A DNA stretch of 64,000 nucleotides from Planctomycetota bacterium (GTDB taxonomy: Bacteria > Planctomycetota > PLA2). Made by a program: the position numbers and the translations under genes. Where the stretch lies: NCBI GenBank assembly GCA_021776735.1, contig JAJFFH010000058.1, positions 93,046-157,045 on the forward strand, read 5' to 3'. The notes under the pieces are model-generated. The model did not search any database. It was not told where the DNA came from and saw only the letters and a program-made list of their open reading frames with translations. Positions 35,182 to 43,685 of this stretch are shown here, piece after piece; the first letter of the stretch is position 1, and the number at the start of each line of letters is the position of its first letter.

Positions 35182-38100
35182 ATGGCTGGCGAATCCCTGC
35201 CCGGTTCGGAGTCGCTACTCGCCCGTGCCGGCTTCCTGCGTGCTCTCGTACGAGACCTCGTGCGAGACGAGCACGAAGCAAACGACGTCGCGCAGGAGGT
35301 GTTTTTGGCGACGTGGAAACGGCGTCAAGCGGGCGGCGATACGCCCACCGCGTGGCTCGCCGCCGTCGCCCGCCGCATCGCCCGTCGTCTGTATCGCGAC
35401 CGAACCCGCCGAACGCGGCGCGAAAAGATCGCCGCTCGCCGGGAGTGCGAGGAGTCCACGGCGGACACGGCATCCCGCTTTGAACTCCATCGCACGCTCG
35501 TCGATCATGTGCGCGCGCTACCCGAGGCGGTGCGCGGTGCGATCCTCTTGCGCTACTTCGACGGGCTCGCGCCGCGCGAGATTGCCCACCGGCTCGATGT
35601 CCCGGTCTCGACCGTCAAGACCCGGCTCCAGCGCGGCCTCGCGCGGCTCCGCCGGGATCTGGATCGAGGAACGGGGCGTGCGGCATGGTCCGCCATCGCC
35701 CTCGAACTCATCGCCAATACACCAACGGTTCCGTTCACGCTCGCCGCCGGAGGACTCATGACCAGTGCCGCCGCAAAGACCGCAGTCGTCGTACTCGTCA
35801 TCGCAGCTGTCACCCTGTACGTGCAGCTCTCGCCCACACACAACACGACGCGATCCGACCGGGACGGTGTGGCGCCCCTCGAATCGGTAGCTACAAACCC
35901 GAACGGCCAGGACGGTTCGGCCGCGAATCCGGCCGACGCCTTGGTGCCCGAGCGCCTGCCGTCGCCCGTTGATCTCGACGCGTGCGACCGCGACCTCGAC
36001 CTGCACGGCATCGTGGTGCGCAAGGACGGCAGTGCCGTGCCGGGTGCGCAGATCGAGGCGGTCTCGTTCCCCTGGCGGCGTGTGTGGACCGGATCACACA
36101 GTCGGCGCGATGTGTGCGTACCGATCGCCGGCACGCGCAGCGCACGCGACGGAACGTTTTCGATTCGGCTGGCTTGGGGCCAGGCTGTTTCGCTGCGCGT
36201 CTCCGCAACCGGCCTTGCGCCGCAGCGGCTCGTCCAGGTTACGGCGGGAGCGCGTGTCCACGTCGTACTGCGCCGCGGGGTCGGCCTCGCGCTGACGTTT
36301 CGGTACACCGACCGCGACCGCCCGGCCGCCGGTATCGCTGTCCGCGTACGCGAGGTGGCCGCCGTGGGAACGTACCCGTGGACGTTCGGTGAGGAGTATC
36401 GCGCCACGACCGACGCTCACGGTCGAGCCGTTTTCGGGGGACTTACGCCGCAAGGATCCGTCCTCGCACAGGCCATGATCGCGCCCCGCGCCTATCGCAT
36501 CGGGCTCCCGGAGCACGGGACGCAAGAGTCGGCGTGCGACATCGTCGAGGGCCGCACGGTCGCCGGCCGCATAACCGACGCCGCCACGAACCGGCCGATC
36601 GGGGGCGCCCGCGTCCGACTCGTCCGGGCCGACGCCACTGGCACGATGACCGGTGCCGACGGGACATATCGCCTGCACCTGGGCGGCACCGGATGGGCGC
36701 CCGGTCTGGTGGCGGAGGCGCCTGGATACGCGGCACGTCACGAGGCGGTGGACGCCGGCGGAAGCATCGATTTCACACTCGTGCGAGGCGCAACGGTGCG
36801 CGGACGGCTCCTCGACCACCACGGGTGGCCCCTCGCGGACGCGCACATCGTCGTAGTCTCGGCCCCAGACATCACCCGCAGCACGGGATCCGGATCCAAC
36901 GGAGTATTCACCATCGACGATCTGGTACCGGACGCATGGCACACGGTCGTTATCACGGGGCCGGGACTGCCGCGAACGCTTCTCGACTTTCGGCCGGGCG
37001 ATCTCGGCGACGTGACGCTCGACGCGCCGGGAATCGTGCAAGGTCGCGTGCTGGACGCCACCGGCGCACCGGTGCCCGGCGCGGTTGTCACGCTCGAGGG
37101 CGAAGGCTATGCCCGAACGCTTCGGAACGCGCGACCGCGGGACGCGACGAGCATTCTCGGCACACGCGAGATTCGGATCACGGACGATCTCGGGCGCTTT
37201 CGGTTCACGGACCAGCCCGCGGGCATGCACACGCTACGCGCGACGCGTGCCAGGGCGACCGCGACGGCCGTGGCGCAGATCGACGAGCGTACCTCGCACG
37301 CTCGCGTTGACCTCCGTTTCACAGGCGGCGAGACAATCGTCCGTGTGCGAGACAAAGCGGGCATTCCGGTAGCAGGCGCCCGCACCTGGGTCACCCCTTG
37401 GGCCGGCGGCAAGCGCGCCCGAGGCGTGACGGACGAACGCGGCGAGTCGATCCTGCGCCTGGCCGGCAGGGCCAACATGGTCGGCGTGACGGCACGGGGG
37501 CGTGGATTCCTCGCCTCCGAGCCTGTCCACGTGCAGAAGGGACAACGCGTCTACGAATTCGTGCTGGAAAAGGGCAAGGCCGTCTCGGGTCGCATCGTGC
37601 TGGATGGTGCCCCGCTTGAAGGTCGGTGGTATCTCGACATCACCGCCGGTGACCGCCGGTTCGCCGTTCCGGTCACGAACGGCCGGTTCACGGTGCTTGT
37701 TCCGCCCGGTTCGCCCGCGAACCTGACGCTGCGCAACACCATGCGGGCTCCAAACCGAAAGAACCGGCAAAGCAGAACGATCCGGCGCCTCGTCACGGCG
37801 ACCGCGCAAGGTGTCCGACCCGGAACGACAGGGCTGGTTCTCAAGGCCGAGCGGATCCCGGCCGACCAGACGCTACCCGTACGGGTGGTTTCACCCTCGG
37901 GTCAGCCCCTGGCCGGCATCCGCGTCGTCGCGGGCCCGGTCCCGCAGGGCCGGCCCGACGACGCCGAAACCGATGTCTCCGGCCGCGCCGCGTTTGAGGA
38001 AGTCGGAGCCCTGCCCACCGAGCTCACCGTGGCCCTGCAAGACGAGTGGATCGAGCAGCGACGATGGCTCGCCCCGATCGCGATCAAAGTCGTGCCTGCC

Positions 38101-38376
38101 GGCAAGCCCGTCGAGCTACGCCTGCGTGAAGCGAACGAACTGCACGGTGTCGCGAGGGGTTTCCCCGCCGGTAGCCGCGTCCTCCTGCTCGAGGCCGGTC
38201 GGAGATTGCACGGTACACGCGCGGACGCGACGGGAAGATTCACACTCCTGGCCCCGCGCGGAGGCAAGGGCCCCTACGAAGTACGCGTGGTGTGGTCCGA
38301 CCAGGCAGGCATGTTCTGGAGCCAGAGTGCCAACGTCGTCGGTCCCGAGACACGACTCATCATCCAAAGGAAGTGA
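35182..38376 (+). CDS. ECF sigma factor fused to membrane anchor and Ig-like repeats
   Basis: The 1064-residue protein starts with an ECF sigma factor: region 2 at about residues 12-80 (ANDVAQEVFLATWKR) and region 4 at about 108-165 (LPEAVRGAILLRYFDGLAPREIAHRLDVPVSTVKTRLQRGLARLR). One membrane segment follows (AAKTAVVVLVIAAVTLYVQL, about 195-215). About 850 residues of tandem carboxypeptidase-regulatory/transthyretin-like Ig domains then lie outside the membrane (GRITDAATNRPIGGARVRLV, GRVLDATGAPVPGAVVTLEG). Fused ECF sigma factors of this kind are known in Planctomycetota. The layout suggests that an external signal or proteolysis frees a cytosolic sigma factor. A shorter paralogue is encoded at 43686. 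Confidence 0.85.
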   Translation: MAGESLPGSESLLARAGFLRALVRDLVRDEHEANDVAQEVFLATWKRRQAGGDTPTAWLAAVARRIARRLYRDRTRRTRREKIAARRECEESTADTASRFELHRTLVDHVRALPEAVRGAILLRYFDGLAPREIAHRLDVPVSTVKTRLQRGLARLRRDLDRGTGRAAWSAIALELIANTPTVPFTLAAGGLMTSAAAKTAVVVLVIAAVTLYVQLSPTHNTTRSDRDGVAPLESVATNPNGQDGSAANPADALVPERLPSPVDLDACDRDLDLHGIVVRKDGSAVPGAQIEAVSFPWRRVWTGSHSRRDVCVPIAGTRSARDGTFSIRLAWGQAVSLRVSATGLAPQRLVQVTAGARVHVVLRRGVGLALTFRYTDRDRPAAGIAVRVREVAAVGTYPWTFGEEYRATTDAHGRAVFGGLTPQGSVLAQAMIAPRAYRIGLPEHGTQESACDIVEGRTVAGRITDAATNRPIGGARVRLVRADATGTMTGADGTYRLHLGGTGWAPGLVAEAPGYAARHEAVDAGGSIDFTLVRGATVRGRLLDHHGWPLADAHIVVVSAPDITRSTGSGSNGVFTIDDLVPDAWHTVVITGPGLPRTLLDFRPGDLGDVTLDAPGIVQGRVLDATGAPVPGAVVTLEGEGYARTLRNARPRDATSILGTREIRITDDLGRFRFTDQPAGMHTLRATRARATATAVAQIDERTSHARVDLRFTGGETIVRVRDKAGIPVAGARTWVTPWAGGKRARGVTDERGESILRLAGRANMVGVTARGRGFLASEPVHVQKGQRVYEFVLEKGKAVSGRIVLDGAPLEGRWYLDITAGDRRFAVPVTNGRFTVLVPPGSPANLTLRNTMRAPNRKNRQSRTIRRLVTATAQGVRPGTTGLVLKAERIPADQTLPVRVVSPSGQPLAGIRVVAGPVPQGRPDDAETDVSGRAAFEEVGALPTELTVALQDEWIEQRRWLAPIAIKVVPAGKPVELRLREANELHGVARGFPAGSRVLLLEAGRRLHGTRADATGRFTLLAPRGGKGPYEVRVVWSDQAGMFWSQSANVVGPETRLIIQRK

Positions 38377-38574
38377 AAGCCTCCCGAAGCGGCGCGGCAG
38401 CCGCCGCGGGCGTTCGACTTCCGACGACGAGCGCGACGATGCCGAGTGCCCACCACATGAGGTCGAGCATACGGCGTGTCACCGCGAGCCGCCACGGCAA
38501 AGACATCGCCGTCCGTTTGCTTTGGTTCGAATCGGCCCGGAGCCTGGACCGCGAGCACGCGTATAACGGAGGTC
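38377..38574. other. Intergenic region with one dispersed-motif copy
   Basis: A single full copy of the dispersed 20-mer lies at 38500-38520 (core 38505-38515, reverse). TATAAC seven bases before the ATG at 38575 is a likely -10. Nothing else is supported. Confidence 0.45.
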
Positions 38575-40212
38575 ATGCGCTTCCTCCCGCTCTTGCTGTG
38601 TTGTGCCTTGGCCTCCGCTGGGGAGTTCGACTTTGTTTCCTGGCCCATGGACGCCGCGGAGCTCAAGGTCGTGCTCGCGGAGTTGGATCAGGTTCTGCCT
38701 GCGGGGCGGCCTGTCGCCAAGGCGACGTTTGCGAAGCTGGAGACCGCTCTGCACACGGCGACGCCGTTGCTGCCGCTGCTCGACCACGATGTCGTGACCG
38801 TGGCGATGCCGGACGGGTCCAAGCTCGACGTCTACCTCGCGTTGCCGGAGGGATACGCCGGCGGCAAGAAGACGCCGCTGGTTCTGGCGTTTGGTGGCGG
38901 ACCGATTCCGAAGGGCCCGCGCGGCGACCGGATGGCGCAACAGCAGGCGACGATGATGCGGTCGGTGTGGCGGGCGGCGGCGAACAGGGCCGGCTGGATC
39001 GTCGCGGCGGTGGACGACAACGTCAGCCGTGCCGACCCCGGCGTCCGCTACGAGGTCGTGCGGCCCTACCACCTCGACGCCGTGCTGCGCGCACTGCGCG
39101 GCAAGCTCAACATCGACGAGGATCACACGATCATGACGGGCATCTCGCTCGGCTCGAACTACGCCCTCGCGTGCGGCGCGGCGCAACCGCACCTGTTCGC
39201 GGGCGCGGTGCCGGTCGCGACCGAAGGCGAGGCGCGCGCACCCCTGCTGCGCAACCTGCGCAGTTACCCGCTGTACGCACTCGTGGGCGCGCGCGACCGA
39301 AACATCCGCGGCATCTCGGGGCCGCGCACGCTCGACGCGACGCTGAGAGCGCTCGGCTACGACCACGTTTACGAGGAGTTTGCCGCTCGAGGGCACGAGG
39401 GCTTTTCTGAACGCTACGGCAAGGTGCTCGCGTGGTTCGCGGATCGGCCCCGACGGTTCTGGGCGCGCGAAGTCGTCCGCGTCCCGCACCCGGGCATCCT
39501 CGCCCCGTCGCGCACCTTTCGCTGGATCACGTGCGACACCCGCCAGGGCGCGGTGCGCGCACGGATCACCAAAAACACGATCGACATCGACGCCGCGTCC
39601 CTCACGTCGCTCGACCTCCTGTTGTCCGACCGCCTCGTCGATCTCGATCAGCCCGTCGTCGTCCGCGTCAACGGACAGGTGCTGCACAAAAACAACATCG
39701 CCCGCGATCTGCGGCTGGCCGTGCGCCACGCCGCGACCACGCGCGACCGGAGCCAGGTTCCGGCGGCACGGCTGACGATCACGGTGCCCCGCGCGCTCGC
39801 GACCGGCAAAAAGGCGCGCGCGTTTGCCACCGCGATGCGCCAGGACATCGGCGGCGGGGCCAACGTGCCTCTCGCTCACTGGGAAACGTACGCGCTACGC
39901 CACCTGCGAGCGACGCGAAAGCGGTTGGGGCTCAAGGGCGAGTTGGTTGATGGGGGGGCGGCGCCCGGATTGCGGATCACGACGGTGGCTCCGGACTCCC
40001 CCGCCGCGGCCGCCGGCGTCGAGCCCGGCGACGTCGTGACCGCATTCGACGGCAACGGATTTTTTGCGGGCGACGATCCGCAGGCGCTGATGGACCTTTG
40101 GTGCCTGCGCGAGGAGTTCGCGGGCAAGGACGTCTCGCTGACAATTCGCAAGGGCGCCAAGACGACGCAGGTCGCTATCGTGCTCCGCGCCTCATCGAAG
40201 CCGTATCGATGA
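38575..40212 (+). CDS. Secreted alpha/beta hydrolase with C-terminal PDZ domain
   Basis: The 545-residue protein has a signal peptide (MRFLPLLLCCALASAGE), an alpha/beta-hydrolase/esterase-like domain (about residues 60-300) and a PDZ domain at about 440-540 (LRITTVAPDSPAAAAGVEPGDVVTAFDGNG). The nucleophile elbow GISLGSNYA and a catalytic-type histidine in GHEGFSERYG are present. It is probably an exported hydrolase whose PDZ domain binds a peptide terminus. Upstream, TATAAC-GGAGGTC-ATG places both a -10 and a purine-rich site within 13 bases of the start. Confidence 0.75.
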   Translation: MRFLPLLLCCALASAGEFDFVSWPMDAAELKVVLAELDQVLPAGRPVAKATFAKLETALHTATPLLPLLDHDVVTVAMPDGSKLDVYLALPEGYAGGKKTPLVLAFGGGPIPKGPRGDRMAQQQATMMRSVWRAAANRAGWIVAAVDDNVSRADPGVRYEVVRPYHLDAVLRALRGKLNIDEDHTIMTGISLGSNYALACGAAQPHLFAGAVPVATEGEARAPLLRNLRSYPLYALVGARDRNIRGISGPRTLDATLRALGYDHVYEEFAARGHEGFSERYGKVLAWFADRPRRFWAREVVRVPHPGILAPSRTFRWITCDTRQGAVRARITKNTIDIDAASLTSLDLLLSDRLVDLDQPVVVRVNGQVLHKNNIARDLRLAVRHAATTRDRSQVPAARLTITVPRALATGKKARAFATAMRQDIGGGANVPLAHWETYALRHLRATRKRLGLKGELVDGGAAPGLRITTVAPDSPAAAAGVEPGDVVTAFDGNGFFAGDDPQALMDLWCLREEFAGKDVSLTIRKGAKTTQVAIVLRASSKPYR

Positions 40213-40282
40213 GCGCCCGCCGCACTCCCCCTTCCCCCCCGGCCCCTTCCCCCCGAATCCGGATCGGTGCCGTCAAAGCCGG

Positions 40283-40311
40283 TTGACTTCGGGACCGCTT
40301 TGGCCAAGAAT
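40283..40311 (+). promoter_or_regulatory. Promoter of the NorC/NorB-like operon
   Basis: TTGACT (40283-40288), a 17-base spacer and AAGAAT (40306-40311) precede the GTG start at 40320 by eight bases, so transcription would begin at or next to the start codon. Confidence 0.5.
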
Positions 40312-40319
40312 TCGCGGAC

Positions 40320-41084
40320 GTGAGTGATTCGCAGCGCAAGGCACTCGTCGCCATGCTCTTGGCCGCGTTCTTTGTCCAGACGTGGCTTGTGTATGCGGAT
40401 CAGACCGGGCATGCCACCCCGCCGCTTTCGGCGCTGGCGAGTCGCGGGCAAGAGCTCTGGCACGATCACAACTGCCAGAGCTGCCATCAGGTTTTCGGGT
40501 TCGGTGGTTTTTTGGGGCCGGACCTGACCAATGCCACGCATTCGCTGACCGACGCGCGGCTCGACCTGATCCTGACCGAGGGCTCCGGGCTGATGCCCGC
40601 GTTTCATCTCGGCCAAAACGATCGCGCGGCGCTGGCGCAGTTTCTTGTCGAGGTGGACCGGACCGGCGTGGGGCAGCCGCGCATGCAGCCCGCGGTGCCG
40701 ACGGCGGAGTTGCTCGACCACCTGGTCAAGACCGTGGCGGAGCGCGGTGGGACGCTGACGGACGTTGAGGCGACAGGGCTTTCGGTGATGCGCAAGGAGA
40801 AGTGTGTCGCCTGCCATCTGCCGAACCTTTCGAGTCCCCTGCGCGCGCCGGACCTGACGCTGGCGCTTGAAAAAAACGGACGCGACAAGGTGCTACGGGT
40901 GCTCGCGGAAGGCGTTCCGGGAACCTCCATGCCCCGGTTCGGGTTTTCCGCGGCGCATCGTGACGGCGTGGTCGCGATGCTCGGGTGGCTGGGCAAACAC
41001 AAGGAGCAGGCGGCGCGCGTCTTCGAGGTGACCAAGCCGGACGGCGCGTCGATCTGGTCGATTCCCTGGTTCGAGTACGAATGA
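40320..41084 (+). CDS. Membrane-anchored diheme cytochrome c (NorC-like)
   Basis: The 254-residue protein has an N-terminal membrane anchor (LVAMLLAAFFVQTWLVYA) and two cytochrome c domains with heme motifs CQSCH (about residue 52) and CVACH (about residue 162), each followed by a methionine ligand candidate (GLMPAF, TSMPRF). The first domain resembles the NorC subunit of nitric oxide reductase. It delivers electrons to the catalytic subunit encoded next, with which it overlaps by four bases (ATGA). Confidence 0.85.
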   Translation: MSDSQRKALVAMLLAAFFVQTWLVYADQTGHATPPLSALASRGQELWHDHNCQSCHQVFGFGGFLGPDLTNATHSLTDARLDLILTEGSGLMPAFHLGQNDRAALAQFLVEVDRTGVGQPRMQPAVPTAELLDHLVKTVAERGGTLTDVEATGLSVMRKEKCVACHLPNLSSPLRAPDLTLALEKNGRDKVLRVLAEGVPGTSMPRFGFSAAHRDGVVAMLGWLGKHKEQAARVFEVTKPDGASIWSIPWFEYE

Positions 41085-42538
41085 GCCTCAAGCTGACGCT
41101 GCGCCCCGATCGCAAGCTGTTTCAGAGCAGCGAACGCATCCTCCTCGTGATGATCGCGTGCGCGGTCGGATGCATTCTGCTGTCGCTGGCAATGGGCGCA
41201 CTCGCGGCGCTCTACTACATGCCGGAAGTCGGCGCGGTCATGAAGCGGTCGGGCGTGTCGCTGGTGCAACTGCGCCCGCTGCACACGACGTTCGCGTCCG
41301 CCTGGATCTACCTCGGCGCGGTCACGTGCGTCTACGCCTACCTGTTCCAGGAGTACGGCGAGCCCGACGCGGGCGACAAGCGACGCTTCAAGATCCACAT
41401 GGTGTTATGGGGACTTGCCGGGCTCGGCGTACTCGTGACACTGCCGCTCGGCATCACCTCGGGCCGCGAGTACCTCGGATTTCACCCGGTCTTCTCCGTA
41501 ATGATCGCCGCCGGGTGGGTCTTGTTTGCGTATACCTTCCTGAAAAAAGTGGGAAGGGGGTTTTGGGGGAAACCCGTGTACGTCTACATGTGGACGACCG
41601 GGATCCTCTTGTTCCTGTACACCTTCGCCGAGGGGCACGCCTACCTGCTGGACAGCGTGCGCGGCCGGCCGGTCGTCGACCTCCAGGTGCAGTGGAAGAG
41701 CTGCGGCACGCTCGTCGCGGCGTTCAACCAGATGGTCTACGGCGGGCTGATCTATGTCGTCGAGCGCATGACCGGCGACAAGCGCACCGGACAATCGCGC
41801 AAGGCGTTCGCGCTGCTCGGACTCGGGGTGCTCAACTCGTTCACGAACTACGCGCACCACACCTATCACCTGCCGCAAAGCCACCTCATCAAGTGGATCG
41901 CGTTCATCGTGAGCATGCTCGAGATCCTCATCCTCGTGGGTGTCTACCGCGACGTGTCAGCGCACCTCAAGAAGGCCCGGAGACCGGCACTCGATTTTCG
42001 CGTGGCGACGCGTTTCATCGAGCTGTCGAAGTGCTGGAACCTGTTCCTGCTCAGCCTCGCATTGCTGATTTCGGTGCCGCCGCTAAACGCGCTGATCCAC
42101 GGCACGCACGTCGTCATGGCCCACGCGATGGGCTCGGAGCTGGCCATTGACAGCTACATCCTGTTCGCGGTCATAAGCTTCCTGCTCGTGCAGGTTTTTC
42201 CCAAGAGAGAGGTCAGCGAGCGCTACCTCGACAGCAAGAAGACGAGAAGGACGGTCGGCCTGCTCAACGCGAGCCTGGCCGGTCTCGTGGGCTGGCTGCT
42301 GATCGGCGGCCTCGTCACGGGCGTCACCCGCTATCGCGGAGTCCCCGCTCCGGGCTGGATGGACGCCTTTCCGTACGTGTTCGCCGCGCTGGGCCTCAGC
42401 TTCGCGTACTTCCTGCTACGCCTGGTCCTGAGCTGGATCCCACTGTGGGTAAGCCCGGAGCGCCACAAGCTGTGGCACCAACAGGCCGCCCCACGCGAGC
42501 AGACCGGGCAGCCGGTTCACGCCGACCCGATCACATAG
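41081..42538 (+). CDS. NorB-like heme-copper superfamily subunit with altered metal site
   Basis: The 485-residue protein has about 12 membrane segments and several NorB/heme-copper landmarks. His68 (LRPLHTTFASAW) and His348 fit the low-spin heme ligands. His259-His260 (NYAHHTYH) fit two ligands of the non-heme metal. HGTHVVMAHAMG is almost identical to the NorB motif. The helix that normally carries the third metal histidine and a glutamate (HLWVEG type) reads WKSCGTLVAAFNQMVYGG instead, with neither. It is thus a divergent nitric oxide reductase-like enzyme whose activity is uncertain. It forms an operon with the diheme cytochrome. Confidence 0.78.
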   Translation: MSLKLTLRPDRKLFQSSERILLVMIACAVGCILLSLAMGALAALYYMPEVGAVMKRSGVSLVQLRPLHTTFASAWIYLGAVTCVYAYLFQEYGEPDAGDKRRFKIHMVLWGLAGLGVLVTLPLGITSGREYLGFHPVFSVMIAAGWVLFAYTFLKKVGRGFWGKPVYVYMWTTGILLFLYTFAEGHAYLLDSVRGRPVVDLQVQWKSCGTLVAAFNQMVYGGLIYVVERMTGDKRTGQSRKAFALLGLGVLNSFTNYAHHTYHLPQSHLIKWIAFIVSMLEILILVGVYRDVSAHLKKARRPALDFRVATRFIELSKCWNLFLLSLALLISVPPLNALIHGTHVVMAHAMGSELAIDSYILFAVISFLLVQVFPKREVSERYLDSKKTRRTVGLLNASLAGLVGWLLIGGLVTGVTRYRGVPAPGWMDAFPYVFAALGLSFAYFLLRLVLSWIPLWVSPERHKLWHQQAAPREQTGQPVHADPIT

Positions 42539-42548
42539 CCCGCGCAGG

Positions 42549-43583
42549 CTACCTGCCGCCCGTGCCGGCGGCGGCGCCCGCGCCCGCGGCGCCGAGTAGG
42601 TAGTCGCCCTTGGGCGTGAAGCCGCCGGCTTCGCGACCCTTGCGGTATTCGTCCATCATGCTGCGGGCTTCCTTTTGGTAGCGGCCCGGGTTGGCGCCCT
42701 TCGCGAAAGCAGCGAAGCCGCGCACGCCCTCCTCGATGTCCGACATCTTGTCGGCACCTTCGCAGTGGTACGCGACGACCCTGTAGAACGAGCGCAGCGG
42801 CGGCACCCAGAGCGCCTTGACGTTCTTGAGCCTGGCGAGCAGCTCCTCGCGAATCATCTTCGCACTCTTGGGATCCCCGATCGACGCGAGGGTCCAGCAG
42901 AACACGCCACGCTTGACCATGTTCTGGTCGCTGCCGCGGCCGCCCGGCACGCCGACTTTCCTGACGATTTTCTCCACGCCACGCGCAACGCGCTTGTCGC
43001 CCTTGAAGTAGGCCAGACCGATCGCGGGACCATACGACGCGAACTCGGTCTTCGCACTCCCACATTTCTTGAGCAGAGTCGAACGGGCCGCCTTGTCCTT
43101 CACTCCGCAACGCCCAAGCGCGCGGTACATGTGGTTCGCGATCTCCTCGTCTTTTTCCTTGCCGGCGGCCTTGCGCAGCGCCGCGACAACGTTTTTCTCG
43201 GTGCACCCGATGTACTCGAGGCTGACCGCCGCGTTGGCGCGCACCGCGGCATCCTTGTGTGAGAGGAATCCTGGAAGCACAAGCGCGGCGTCGTTCAGCC
43301 CATCGCGTCCGACCCCGCGAATGACATCGATCAGCAGCGCCGTGTTTTTCTTGTGCTCGCCGAGCAACTTGAGCAGCGGCGTCGTGCAGTCCGCGGACTT
43401 GTCGCCCCGGATCAGCGCATCGACCGCCCGAACGCGAGCCGTCTTGGACCCCTCCGCAACCTCGCGCAAGCGATCAAGAATCCAGGCCGCGCGCGCATCC
43501 CCGTCCGCCGGCACCTTGTCTTCGGCCACGCCGGCCAACGCGAGCAGCAGAATTGCAATCCCGAAAAGCGATGTACGAACCAT
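42549..43583 (-). CDS. Secreted HEAT-repeat protein
   Basis: A signal peptide (MVRTSLFGIAILLLALAGVAED) leads 344 residues of HEAT-like helical repeats (KDAAVRANAAVSLEYIG, HMYRALGRCGVKDKAARSTLLKK) and a low-complexity Gly/Ala tail. Function unknown; probable extracytoplasmic scaffold. TATGAT seven bases before the ATG at 43583 supports that start over the ATG at 43595. It is convergent with the NorB-like gene. Confidence 0.7.
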   Translation of the reverse strand: MVRTSLFGIAILLLALAGVAEDKVPADGDARAAWILDRLREVAEGSKTARVRAVDALIRGDKSADCTTPLLKLLGEHKKNTALLIDVIRGVGRDGLNDAALVLPGFLSHKDAAVRANAAVSLEYIGCTEKNVVAALRKAAGKEKDEEIANHMYRALGRCGVKDKAARSTLLKKCGSAKTEFASYGPAIGLAYFKGDKRVARGVEKIVRKVGVPGGRGSDQNMVKRGVFCWTLASIGDPKSAKMIREELLARLKNVKALWVPPLRSFYRVVAYHCEGADKMSDIEEGVRGFAAFAKGANPGRYQKEARSMMDEYRKGREAGGFTPKGDYLLGAAGAGAAAGTGGR

Positions 43584-43685
43584 GAGCGCGATCATACGCG
43601 CCGACCCATCCGGAAGAACTCCCGAACTTGGGGGAAGGAGGGGGCGGAGGGGGAAGGGGACGGCGGCCGGGGGGGCTCTTGCCGG

